Part shown: piece by piece, positions 46,924 to 58,203 of the stretch
Position numbering within the stretch: the stretch's first letter is position 1
Layout of the letters: each line of letters opens with the position of its first letter
Assembly: GCA_004154925.1 (NCBI GenBank)
Contig: QJNS01000268.1
Location: 42,229 to 106,228 of the forward strand
DNA from: Monosporascus cannonballus
Taxonomy: Eukaryota > Ascomycota > Sordariomycetes > Xylariales
DNA: 64,000 nt
Direction: 5' to 3'
Position numbers and translations under genes: made by a program
Notes under the pieces: generated by a model
The model's database searches: none
What the model saw: the letters and a program-made list of their open reading frames with translations, nothing else
What the model was told of the DNA's origin: nothing

Positions 46924-49847
46924 TAATAATAGAGATAAAAATAAATTACTTAAAAATAGAGAATTTAAAATATATATATAGTAATAAAGAGTTTAAGTAT
47001 TTAAACATATTATATATATTACCGTTTTTAACAGATAAAATTTATATTATAACTCTTTCATTAATAACGTTTTAAAATGCTGCGAGTAATATTAAAGATA
47101 AATCTTTAAAATAATCATTTAATATTAAGGGATATAATATAAATACACGAAGCATTTTATGAATGATAAAATAAATAATGTATATAGTTAGGATCTTAGC
47201 AATACGTAATAAAATATTTAAAATAATAGAAGTAATATTAATTCAAAGAAATTATAGTTCAAAAGCATATATTAAAAATAGTAATAATAATAAATAGAGA
47301 TTTTAATTTCAGAATTAGAATAAAAACTCCTGTTATTAAACTTTTTACAAATAGCAAAGTCTAAATTTTATAGAATATCATTTATTAGAAAGTTTCGTTC
47401 CTTTTTAATCTAAAATACCATATATTAAACTAGAAAATTAGTGTAGAATAGGCGGCTTAAAATCGATATAGTAATCGTAAAGATAAAAATTAAGATTTAA
47501 AGAACGAAGATATATTTTATTCATATAGAGTCAATTGTTATAATAATGAAAATTAATTTGTAAGGTCTTAATAAACACCATAATATTTGATAAGACCTGT
47601 ATTATATTAATGTAATCTTAAAGAAAATAATAGATAAAATAATATTATTTTATGTACACTATTAAATTATCCTTCAAAACTGTAATGCTTAACTAGACTA
47701 ACTAATTATATAAAACTTGTTTTATATTATAATCGATATCATATACTTGGTTTCTAATTTTATAATTTAAGATTCTTATATCTTATAAACATATCAAAAG
47801 TTGTAAAAATTAAAATCATAAACGATAACTTTTAAAATATAAACATTACGAATTATTTTATAATATATCAGTAGCTCTTTGATTAAATTCTTTCGTTTAA
47901 TATAATAAATTAAAATGAAGTAAGCCATTTTTTAATAATTTTAAATAATTGGCAATTTTAAAAAATAGTTTTGTGTAAACATAATTTCTAAATACTTTTT
48001 ATAATTAAAAGATAATTCGTTAACCTTTAGTAATACGAATAAATTACTCAGTTTATACATTAAATACGCACCGCGTAAAAAGATTATTAAGCAAGCATAG
48101 AAATTAAAAAGTAACTATTATATTACTTATAATACAACGCTATCAGCCCGAACATAACACTCTTTTTCTTTCTTTTATACTCATTAGATACTACTTAGCA
48201 CTATGATGTTTATTTTTATATATTATATTTTGTATCTTCAATTACCACTATTAAATGTAGAAATTCAATATAAACTATAATCAATTCAAAGAAAAGAATA
48301 AAAACGTCTAAATACAATCGGCTCTCTGTACATAAAAAGTAAATAAATATGATTTTCCGATAAAAACTATGCTATATAATAACCACAATTTAAAAATGCA
48401 CGAGGCAGTATTATTTAAAAGCGCCAATTACTAACACACCTTTTTACGTAAACTAACCTCGATAAAATAATTAATTTCTTTTATAAAAAACTCGAAAACT
48501 TTCGAATAGAGGAAAAAAATTAAATATTTCTATTACGTATAAATAGTATTAAAATCATAGAAATAAAAGGTTTTAAAAGTCACTATTAATATACATTTAA
48601 ATTCTGTTTATATTATTATTAAACGTTGTGCTTAATCCTTATATTAATTAACTGTTTTTATTTTATTATTTCTATGCTATTAGAGATTATTTTCTGCTTA
48701 TTTCTTCTTAAACGCTTTTAATTCAGGTTGTTTTTAATATAGCAAAATAACAATATCGTATTACCTTTAGACTTCAAGTGAATTTTATACTGAAATTCCA
48801 GATGCACTTTTAATATTAATATTAATAAATAATTAAAATTTCTCGTGGTTAAATACTTTTTTTATTGAGGACAAGAAGGTAATATTGTCTTGCTCTGTTC
48901 AAAAAAACCCTAATAAATTTAAAGATATATATAAATATTAATTGTGTAAATAGCTAAGTCATACATCGTGAACTTATAAAATTATTAATTATAATAACAT
49001 CGTATGAAATTAATTAGAGCTCTTTAAATAATTGTATTAAAATATCTAATTATTATTACTTGCATAGAATATTACGTTTTAAGAAAAAAAAGGCCAATTT
49101 TATATATAAAAAAGTTTGCAGAACTATATTTTATTCTTTTCAATTATTTATTTCCTAAAATACCTAACGCCTTTTCTAGTAACTCATCGTTTTTTAATTT
49201 TTTAAAACGAAATATTGTTTTTACTTTTGCAAGCAATTTCAAAGTTCGAATAATTTATTTAAGTGTTATTAAAGCTCTAATAATAGTTTTTATCTATGTC
49301 GTTTTAACTGCAAACATTCTTTCCTAATATAATTTTTTAATATTAGAGTTTGAAAAAAACTGAATTGACTCTATAACTAGGTTTATTAAACCTAATAAAT
49401 ATAGGACGATAAAAATATATAAGAAATAATAGAATTTATAAAATAGAAAGCTAAATTATAATTAAAAAGTGCTTTAAAATAAAAAATAACTTATTATCCT
49501 TTAACATGCTTTTTTTATTAAGACGGTCGGGCTTTTTAACAATGCTTTTAATTAATACTTGCAAATTATTTAATTAAGTTGATAAAATTAAAAAAATCTT
49601 GTAAATACTTAACAATTATATCTTTGAACCTTTTTTTAAAAAAAGTTAACGGATTTAAAAAAAAAAAAAGATTATCCTAAAACGCTTGAAGTTATTTTAC
49701 ATATCTAAATTAAAAAAAAACTCACTTATTATTTCTTAATAAATAAATTTTAATTACATACATTATCTTTAAGTAATCAGTTATTACTGAACGTAATCAA
49801 ATAATTACTTTATAACGAAGTTCATTGTTTCACAACTGTTAACATAT
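46924..49847. other. AT-rich desert, no gene seen
   Basis: No frame above 60 codons, no domain, no repeat pair recognised. Confidence 0.6.
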
Positions 49848-49973
49848 TGTAAGGGAATGACCCCGGGGCGTTCCCTATCTCAGTGTGGACAAGAACTTCC
49901 AACGCATCTGGCGTTGGAACTGCTGATCTTTTAGATTATTGGTGGAAGAGCTAATCCTTACTATTCTCTTACA
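49848..49973 (+). mobile_element. Solo TRIM-type LTR, family A (126 bp)
   Basis: TGTAAGGGAATGACC to TATTCTCTTACA, perfect CATAT target duplications (49843-49847 and 49974-49978). Little RIP damage. Same orientation as 15105-15232. Confidence 0.9.
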
Positions 49974-50124
49974 CATATGACGTATGATTAAGTTTTAATA
50001 AATAGTTAATTCTTTTAGCTCTTATACTTTAATTACTTTTTTGTATTTTATTCAGCTTTGTATTTATAAAATCTTTGATTTCGCGTAAGTCCTATTCCTA
50101 TAACAATTTTTTGAATATATAAAA
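49974..50124. other. Short AT-rich spacer
   Basis: Nothing recognised. Confidence 0.5.
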
Positions 50125-50496
50125 TCAAGAATAAGCCCTCTCGGACGCCGTACTCCTGGTAGGTGCGGCTGTCTTGATCTGGAAAACGTATCTATAAGCC
50201 TTTGTTATGTTCACGAGGTCTACGAACCTATAACAGTACACTGTACTCAAAATTACGGCATTCACCGAAATACCATGGCAAGTAACGTATTCGCTCTGTC
50301 GAAAGCCCCGATTTAGCAAGGATGCACTCGCAATTTCACCTTCGCTCTCTAAGGATTTACCGAGTGTAACATCGCTCCCTTTGTTCGTGCTAAAACAGGT
50401 TACGGTATTACGGGAGCTCTTGTTGGAACTTTTGTTAAGGAGGGAACCATCCGTCCTTTCGAAACGTCGTGTTGCGCCTTCCTTTAGTACATGCAT
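50125..50496 (-). CDS. Hypothetical 123-aa frame in a normal-composition island
   Basis: An uninterrupted ATG-to-stop frame of 123 codons, Ser/Thr/Arg-rich in the first half (FERTDGSLLNKSSNKSSRN), without signal peptide, membrane segment or known motif. The DNA has near-50% GC, unlike the AT-rich flanks, which favours non-repeat origin. Another frame of the same strand is nearly as plausible and continues to coding-like text upstream, so this may be a shadow or an exon of a degraded gene. Not recognised. Confidence 0.3.
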   Translation of the reverse strand: MHVLKEGATRRFERTDGSLLNKSSNKSSRNTVTCFSTNKGSDVTLGKSLESEGEIASASLLNRGFRQSEYVTCHGISVNAVILSTVYCYRFVDLVNITKAYRYVFQIKTAAPTRSTASERAYS

Positions 50497-50529
50497 TTAA
50501 CTGGTACGGCCGTCTTGGTTTCGACGTAG

Positions 50530-51060
50530 CCAATTAACGAGTAGCCATATTAGTTACTAAGGATGCTGGCAACAAGCCCTGGCGATCCATCCCTAGCAAT
50601 AAATATACGGATACGGACTGAGCATAAAAAGGGACATCTGACAATATAATAATTGAAAAGGCGGGGACAAAGGCTTGATCCGGTATCTCCTCATCTGGAT
50701 TGGTTACAGCGTCTTTAAGTACGGCTCATTTCAAATTGCATTCGGCAGCTATGTTATGATTAATATGTGGGGCAAAATGTAAATCACTATCATAAGGGGA
50801 GTGGTTTTGATAACGATACGGACCCAGGATCTGAAGGTCCAGGCGTGGGGCAGAATACGAGGCCGCAAGACCGTGGTCCCTGTGGCTCTGGAAATGCTGT
50901 CTCCCCAGGAGTCGATCGCTCATTTGTCTGCCCCTGGTTCTGTATCACCGCCTGGTTCCGTGTTCTTTCGCTGTGGGTCTCTCTTGAGCTAGCAGTGCCC
51001 GGCGACCTTCTGGTGTGGAGGGTCTTGACAAGACAGGACGTGGAAGAAGATCGATAAACC
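50530..51060 (-). pseudogene. Coding-like fragments of an unidentified gene
   Basis: On the minus strand, from 50735 down, 60-odd codons read NPDEEIPDQAFVPAFSIIIL then YLLLGMDRQGLLPASL before a stop; upstream, 50923-50726 is also open. On the plus strand two overlapping frames (50767-51057 and 50801-50992) cover the same GC-rich part. I cannot decide which strand coded. Composition matches the host-gene islands at 26.6-27.8 and 55.6-57.8 kb. Confidence 0.3.
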
Positions 51061-51290
51061 TAGATAATTGTGTCTATAACATGCCTCTTTTTATTGTCAC
51101 GCATTTTGAGCCTTAAGACCGTATATGTTAGACCCCCCTTCACGCACTACCCCCTTTACGCCGAACCGAATATTCGAGATACCTTACGTACTGACACAAA
51201 GTTTAAGGATATATATCTCCTTCTAATAATTTATTTTTGGAAAACAAATCATACTTTTTTAGTTTCCAAAGTTAAACGGTTTTGACGACT
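51061..51290. other. Edge of the normal-composition island
   Basis: GC falls from normal to about 25% by 51300. A plus-strand 71-codon frame here shows no recognisable domain. Confidence 0.35.
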
Positions 51291-51639
51291 TGGAATTTAC
51301 TAGTATATTACGTATTGCGAAAGCGATTAATAAAGATAAAGATAATGGATTTATGTACACGGCTGGTATATTGGATTAAATATAACGTATTTATTTTTGC
51401 CAAAAAAATAATAGTAGACAAACTCCGAAAATATAATAAATGTCGCTGAAAAATATTTAATATCTCAAAAAAGCGTTTAAGTAAGTAAATTATAACTTGA
51501 AAGCAACTTTAAATACGTTTTTATTAATTAATTCTCTTTTAAGTTTGATATTCTTTTAATTTTAATAGTCTTATAAAAGCGGTAAGTAACGTAGTTTTTT
51601 TAACCTCACTACGTAATTAAAGTCTTAAATAATCGGGTT

Positions 51640-51960
51640 ATTAATTATTAGACTCGAGATGAAACTACGAGAGCTACTTATACAGCATTATCTGACCAGC
51701 TAACACGGCCGGAAATACGGAAAACATATCTCTAAAATGAAAGAAATCAGATGCGAGAACACGGGATTTCGCAGAACTCCTGGCAGGGACCGAGAACTAC
51801 AACATCACCGGTGAGAACGTCAAGAACTGTAGGGCAGTTCTGGTTCGTAAAGGGCACAAACTGCAGGTAGGATATAGTAAAGTCGTTATAATAAAGATGA
51901 ATTTATGGAAATGTTAGACAGCACCAAGCGGCTCTAAATAGTATTACTAAGGACCTGGAA
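51640..51960 (+). other. Small coding-like patch in AT-rich DNA
   Basis: A patch of normal composition; the plus-strand frame around 51750-51905 reads RTRDFAELLAGTENYNITGE then NCRAVLVRKGHKLQVGYSK. Codon variety suggests a remnant of a protein gene. Family not recognised. Confidence 0.3.
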
Positions 51961-54200
51961 CTTCGCAACGTAATCCGAACAACTGCGAAATAAGTAAAAC
52001 TACAAGAAAATTTATTTATACTTAATAGAGCCTCTAAAAGGTTGACCCTTTTTAAAAATAATTTGAAATACGAGTAAATATCGGTTATAGGCTATGGAAG
52101 GGAAAATAAGTCCTTTGTTTTCTATGAATTATATTTAATAGCGGAAGTAAAAAAACTAATAGTTTCCTGAGATAGATAATTAAATATAAAACAAATATAT
52201 TTTCTAATACTATCGTATAATGAAACTACTAGTAGTATTAAATTAAAATAATTACAAGCGGTCTTTTATATTTATGCAAACTTTTATTAATTTCTAAATG
52301 TTATAATCTAATCGACTTGGCTCATAGAGCGAGAGTCCGGCCTAGCTTAAGAGTTACGCCGGTAATTTCTAATTGTTACGTAACTGGCTTAAAATACTCC
52401 ATAATCTAAGCGCCTAAAACAATTTACGCTAAGAAAACGACTTAAAAAACTCAAAACGCTTTAAGAGTTTAAACCGTTTAAAAGCTTAAAGATAAAACAA
52501 CTATATGTATTTCTTATTTCTCGAAATTAAATAAAACTAACTTATAATATAATCACTCAAGTATATCTTACTATTATTAAACGCCTCTATTAAGAATTTT
52601 TATAACTTAATTATTCATAATGTAATGATTAATATAAACTTTATCGCTGAAGTATAATAATTTATTAAACTTTTAATTATTAAATGTTATATATTTTTAT
52701 CTACTAACGTTAATAAGCTTTAAAAAAAGTCATTTAATAGCGTTTTTATTAAAACACAACTTATGTATAAAACCTATTTAAAAAAATTATAACCTTGTAT
52801 AAAAAATAAAAAAAACAGGCTTAAACGAGTATAAAATTCTTCAATAATAATATTTTATAGATTAGCGAATTATATAACTCTAGGAGACAAAAGGAATTTG
52901 CGCTTATAGCCTTGCTATATAAAATTTAAAAATAACTTCGAAGAAGAGCTGAACCTGTTTTATGAGAAAAACTGTTTGAACTAATTCAACTCATTTAATT
53001 CGTATTTAATAAAAGACTATAAAATATATACGACTTCTTAAAACTAAAACGTCTAACTATATTTTATTACTATATAATTATTTCTTACGTAATGTCGAAC
53101 TTATTTTAAGTATTTTTATTTGATTCGTTTAATTTATGTTATAAATAAAATTTACAGTCAAGTAATATACTAAAAATACAATTATTAGATACAAAGCGGC
53201 TCTTATAAAATAGGATTTTATTTTCTCTTAAATAATAGTATTTTAAGACATAAATGCATTATAACATTAATAAAGATTTAAAATATTTTTAGAAGACTTA
53301 TAAAATAATAAATAAAATGTAACAGCCGAAATATATCATAAAGTATTAAAATAAAAAGCTTTCTATTAACTTGCGGCAATGTTTCGACTTAATTAATTTA
53401 AAAGTTGAAATCAATATAAAAAGTACTTATAACTAAGTTGGCACGGTTTACTAAAAAAGTCAAACTGAGCTTTTAAATTAAATCAGCTTAACTAGTTAAC
53501 TCATTACGTTGGAATAATAATTCAAATTAACAATAGATAGTATAGATAAAATTGCGAAATTTGAAAGCTGAATAAACTTATAAATCCGAATAGAAAATTA
53601 TTATTAATATACGATTAAATAATAATATTTAGTACGGCATGATATCATATCTATTAAACATTAAAACTACTTAAAGACGAAATTAAATTAAAGTTACATA
53701 ATTTAATTACAATAAAAAAGAGATAAAGTTTTTAGACAATGAATATCAAAGATATTACCAAATAGCTAAATCTTAATAATTAAAAATTGCTCTGAAAATA
53801 CAAAAAATAGTAACTATAGAACAATTAAGATAATTAGAATTCAAAAATTTATGACTCATTAATAAACATTAAACAAGAACATAAAAAGCTAAGTTATGAT
53901 TTTATAAAAATAATTTAAAAAAAGTTTTATTAATAACGTTTTATTATATATCAAGTTATAAGACTTTTAAATATATCGCCCAGATTAAAGTTATTTCAAA
54001 AGTTAATAATTTCTCAAAATTTGATTTAATTAAAAGCGAATATTAATATAACTTATACGCTTATTTAAAATTAAATTAATGTAAAAAAATTAAACAGCTA
54101 TATTATAAAGTTATATTAAGATATATATAAGGCATTAAATAAACGTTATACTGAAATAATATTAACGTGATATCGTATATTCGAATATATAACTATATTT
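51961..54200. other. AT-rich desert, no gene seen
   Basis: Only a short less-AT-rich patch at about 52310-52380. No frame or repeat recognised. Confidence 0.6.
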
Positions 54201-54922
54201 TGTAAGGAAATAGAAAGGACTAGCTATTCCGCCACATAATCCAAAAGATCAGCAGTTTTAACGCTAGGTGCGTTGTAAGTTCTTGTTCGCGCTTAAGTAG
54301 AAAATGTTTCGAGGCCTATTTTCTTATATTATTCCCCTTTTCTAAAGGAATCGTTTCGAACTTTTATTAAGGAATAATCTTAATTCCACTTGTTATCTCT
54401 TTATTTATTAGCTCCTTTCACTTAGTAAATCCTTCGGCGATACGCGCAGCAAATTTGTTAGCTTAAGTACGTTAGACCCCTAAGAGACAAAGCACGTACC
54501 AAGCTACTCTAGCGTCGACTTATCGCCGACCTATTGCCGACCCCCTGGCGGTTGCTGCTAGTGCGAATGGATCCCACCACCCCAAGCCACTAGCGTTTTA
54601 ACGGCTCGACGGTGACCAATCGTCGACCAAGCTCAGTGCGCATGGGTAGGTTGCTTTGCCTTGTAAGCGCAATGAAGGCCCCGTTTCAACGACCCACAGG
54701 GAATCCTTGGTATCCTTCAGCTTTTATATTGGATTCGAACCTTGACCTGTGGTCGCGATTAGCAAGCCAGTGTACCCGAATGGCGTTGGAACAATGTAAG
54801 GGTCTAAGAAGGACTAGTTATTCCGCCATATGTTCCAAAAGATCAGTAGTTCTAATGCTAGATGCGTTGGAAGCTCTTGTCCGCGCTTAAGTAGAAAACG
54901 CCTCGAGGCCCATTTTCTTACA
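54201..54922 (-). mobile_element. TRIM: miniature LTR retrotransposon (722 bp)
   Basis: Two family A LTRs in direct orientation, 54201-54328 and 54795-54922, flank a 466-bp non-coding interior. Read on the minus strand the interior ends in a polypurine tract, AGAAAAGGGGAATAA, abutting the LTR at 54328, which sets the direction. The interior beside the other LTR carries GGTTCGAATCC (54741-54731), identical to the pol III B-box consensus, and a D-arm-like GCCA...TGGC just upstream. No protein domain. The flanks TATTT and TGATT are not a clean duplication. The plus-strand frame 54612-54890 runs across interior and LTR and is not a gene. Confidence 0.75.
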
Positions 54923-56123
54923 TGATTACTTTAAAATAAGTTAATTTTTATAATAAAAATAAAATTTTTATCGTTAAAAGTTTAAATTTATTATAATTGT
55001 AAGCTATACATTTTTAAGCAATTTTATATATAAAATTCTGATCAATTTAAAATTTACATATAATTAATTTATTTAGTATGCTACGACCTAGTCCACCTTA
55101 AGAGCTCTTATACAGCTGTAAGCACTAAGATGATTGCCACAATTGCAATCATTCCACCGATCTTTTGCCCTAGTGGTGTAGCGGTATAAGGCGCAACCGT
55201 AATATAGTATATTATGTTCGTAAAAAATCCAAACGTTTTATTATATTTCTACTTACAATAATATAATATAAGAAAGTATTATAACATATAATATATTTCT
55301 AGACCAAAATTTTAAAAATATTAAACTTAAGTGCGTTTATATAAACAGTTAAATAAATAAAGAATAATGTCTAGATAAATGCTGTTTTATATAGTAATTA
55401 TAACCTTTTATACTGTTAAAATATATTAACCGATATTGCTAAAAAGCGGTAATTGTGGTCAACTCAATCTAAAATTATGAAAAACGAAATTAAAAAAATA
55501 TAATTTACTATTAGGCTTGATTTTTAAAGTTGGAGTGTTCTTATAGGTCTGTTTTAGCAATATATCTAACCTACAAATTTTTGTAAAGCCCTAACTACAG
55601 CTGCGCCGCAGTCGCAACCACACCTTGAAAACTGGTCCTGATTTTAGTGAGGCAAATAAAGTAGTACTTCAAAGAACTTTCAAAAACGAGCTAGGGAGGT
55701 CTGAGCTGGGTGAGGTAAATCGCCCGATAGCTTTATGCATTGCATACCCCTTGGGAGGTTTGCCTAGGCTGGTCCTTCCCTTACGCCTATGGCGTTAAAT
55801 TTGCCAACCAACTAACTCACCAGGCAGTAGCTAACACGCGACGGCTATACCGAATATGACAGGCAATTACGCGGCACTGGCTCTTCCCAGGATTATTTAA
55901 TACCATGCCAATTGTATACTTAAAGCAATCCCACCAGATTTATACGCTCATATTCGGCGCTCGGCTTTTGCGCACCCCTCAACCTCTCCAGTAGCATTGG
56001 GATCTGTGGAAGTTTACATCTTATAGCTATCCGGATATGACGGAAGCAGTTACAGTTACATGCTATGATCGCCGTCCACCTTCTAGTAACGATACATGCA
56101 GGGCTGATCGAATCCAAATCAAG
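54923..56123. other. Intergenic region, AT-rich then normal composition
   Basis: AT-rich to about 55560 with a small normal patch at 55080-55200, then about 47% GC. The minus-strand frame at 56180-55920 has no recognisable motif and overlaps the LTR start. No gene supported. Confidence 0.45.
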
Positions 56124-56493
56124 TGTTGATCCTGCGCAAAACTGCAGCGTCATTACGTGTCTCCTACGCTCAAGTCCCAATACGTGTCAAGACGGCCATG
56201 TGACTTGCCGTGCCCTGATATACCGGGCATACAGCGATTCCACGAGTGAGCCGGGTGAGGCCTTGTTCGCGACAGTGAGCTCGTGAATGCGAGTTAGATA
56301 TATATACGATCGTTACCTTTCCCATGGCCTAGATCACTTAGCAGCCTGCAATACAATTCGGTTACGCAAATCACCTTTGCTATTAACGGACGTGACTAGT
56401 TTGACCTTTATTGGTCAGTTTCCCGCGATAACGACCCTTAATATAAACCGTACCGCGAGGTTTAATAGTTGGTTAAAATATACAACCGTCACA
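56124..56493 (+). mobile_element. Diverged Gypsy LTR, family F, upstream of the bANK gene
   Basis: The 3' 170 bp match family F block by block: CAGCCTGCAATACAATTCG, GGACGTGACTAG, CCTTAATATAAACCGTACC, GGTTTAATAGTTGGTTAAA, CCGTCACA. The 5' boundary is approximate (TGTTGATCC at 56124 would give the usual 370 bp). Not RIP-mutated but diverged by scattered changes, so older or differently inherited than the other copies. No target duplication found. Confidence 0.75.
56298..56307 (+). promoter_or_regulatory. TATA box of the LTR, possible promoter of the bANK gene
   Basis: ATATATATAC within the LTR, at the position where other family F LTRs have AGTATATAG or GGATATATACG. It lies about 285 bp upstream of the bANK ATG, on the same strand. 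A role in driving the gene is inferred. Confidence 0.45.
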
Positions 56494-56585
56494 TGTTGGT
56501 GGAGTTCGGACGCCGTACCGTTAATACCAGCTGACCTGTATCCAAGTTCCTTACGATCAATTTATACAACAATTACTAGATATCC

Positions 56586-57632
56586 ATGACCATCATGTCT
56601 AACAATTTGACGGCAGTCGAGCGGCGTCGCGAACAAAATCGACTAGCTCAGCGCAGGTTTCGAGGTAAGTAGGATCCACCACCGCCAAGGAGCCAGAACT
56701 AGGGCCATCCGGCCGAGATCGTTACGCTCATACGGTAAACAGAGAAACATGGTCCGCGAAAGGCTGGCCAACAGCGGCAAACCAAGCCAGGCCTTAGCTC
56801 GAATTTGCAGGATCAAGACGCTAGTCCTCGGGATGCTATCTTATCTGAATCTCCAAATTCCTCCTCTATGAGTAGGGCCGAGTCCTCAAGCGACTTTGGA
56901 GGCTTCGGCATCAGCCCGGTCACTGAAGATGTAGATATGGACAACGGCTTCGACTTCGCGGGCTTTACTAGGTTTTCCGGGCAGGACCAGGAGTGGAATC
57001 ACCCAATCGGGACATTAACACCAGACTCCAACGATTCAGACAGTATTGAGCAAGTATTCAAAAGGTTCGCCTATGGAAAGGCGGAAGTTTTACCGTTCGT
57101 GCAAATCCCGGGCGATAAGCATAGCGTCTGCGGGCTGACGGTGGGCGGCAACGACTCTAGAGGCTTCACCGTGAGCCCGCTACACATGGCGGCTAAGCAA
57201 GGCCAGAGCAATATTGTGCGCATTCTGCTAGAACACGACGCGGACTGCAACATGCGAGACCGGGACGGCCGGACGCCGCTGGTGCACGCCACCATCCGGG
57301 GCTACGAGGACGTGGCCGACTTGTTGCTGTCGCACGGGGCAAGCCTCCGACACGTCGACAACCAGGACCGGTCGGCGCTCCACTGGGCAGTGCTGCACCA
57401 GCGCGACCGGCTGCTGCGGAAGCTGCTGAAACATTGCACCGACGACAGTGCCTTGGTGAATGGCTACACCAAGGAGGGGAAGACGGCACTGCACATTGCC
57501 ATCGAGTCGGGCTTCGAATCAGGGGTGGAACTGCTCTTGAGATCCGGGGCCAATGTTCAGTACAACGCGCGATGTGATGAGAGTAGCAGTGCGAAATATG
57601 TGGAAGAGGTTGAAAGCCAGGAATTGGAATAA
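56586..57632 (+). CDS. bANK transcription factor: bZIP basic region plus ankyrin repeats (two exons)
   Basis: Join 56586-56664 and 56743-57632; intron 56665-56742 (78 nt, GTAAGT...AAACAG) keeps the frame and yields 322 aa. Seen: a bZIP basic region at residues 11-27 (ERRREQNRLAQRRFR, with invariant Asn and Arg), no leucine heptads after it, an acidic/Ser-rich linker (residues 48-150), and four ankyrin repeats at about 168-199, 200-232, 233-268 and 270-300 (SPLHMAAKQG, TPLVHATIRGYEDVADLLL, SALHWAV, TALHIAIESG). Known: this architecture defines bANK regulators such as TOXE and APF2, nuclear activators of secondary-metabolite clusters. Frame and splice sites are intact and GC is normal, in sharp contrast with the flanks. 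It seems shorter than TOXE at the C-terminus. A second ATG at 56595 is possible. The nearest upstream sequence is an LTR. No cluster genes adjoin it. Confidence 0.85.
56665..56742 (+). other. Intron of the bANK gene
   Basis: GTAAGT donor directly after the basic-region codons and TAAACAG acceptor. Splicing joins CGA-G to AG-AAA, giving RFREKHG, and removes the TAG that follows the donor. The branch site is probably near GCTCAT (56725-56730). Confidence 0.75.
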
Positions 57633-57770
57633 TGAAAAGCAACAATGTCAGTTGTTTGTCATTGGGCTTGTACGTACTTATCCGGGCAACACATCCATTG
57701 GAAGAGAATTAAAAGACTTCATATCAATTTAAACTATCTCCTTTGGTAAAAAGAAATATATATGGGCACT
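57633..57770 (+). other. Probable 3' untranslated region of the bANK gene
   Basis: AT-richer sequence between the TAA stop and the Copia LTR. No other feature. Confidence 0.4.
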
Positions 57771-58007
57771 TGTCAGACCCAGCTGAAGTCGATCAAACAG
57801 CCAAGCCTTGGCTTAGTTTGATCACCTACTGAGGGGAGGTTATTTTATGCACCCCCGGTAGCTTTTCCTCTTAGCTACAGTTGTATTTACGTGTATAAAA
57901 AGAGGGTTCGCTATCCTCACCTTCTATCTAGGACCTTTTACAGGAAGGCAACCTGTTAATACACTTTTCTTCAGTTATATGCTTCTATGTGTAATGTCAG
58001 GGTCTCA
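57771..58007 (+). mobile_element. 5' LTR of a Copia element, family E (237 bp)
   Basis: TGTCAGACCCAGCTGAAG to TGTCAGGGTCTCA; TATA box TGTATAAAAAGAGG at about 57893. Followed by TTGTTATAAGCCCGGT (58008-58023), a primer-site-like sequence shared with Copia D. Reverse copy at 26228-26628. Hardly RIP-mutated. Confidence 0.88.
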
Positions 58008-58203
58008 TTGTTATAAGCCCGGTCCGCACTTCTTTTTAACTGTGCTTTAATATACTCATTATACACGTTCTGTTAAAGCTATTCGGAAACTCGCTGTCGC
58101 TCCTGCGGTACACCTACTGCTCCGTCACCAAGGATATCCATCGTTTAGCCGTTACATTCTTAGTTATCTTAGCCCGTTTATCTCCTGCATCACTTCTGAA
58201 GCC

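Noticed and set aside
54720..54795. A tRNA gene on the minus strand (B-box GGTTCGAATCC, D-arm-like stem, GCTAAT loop)
   Set aside because: The acceptor, anticodon and T stems do not pair, and the sequence lies inside the TRIM interior. Kept only as a pol III-like feature.
54612..54890. 92-codon plus-strand frame
   Set aside because: Spans the TRIM interior and its LTR, so it cannot be an independent gene.
57193..57645. 150-codon and 88-codon minus-strand frames over the ankyrin region
   Set aside because: Shadows of the bANK gene; Arg/Pro/Ser-rich frames without motifs, caused by its GC-rich codons.
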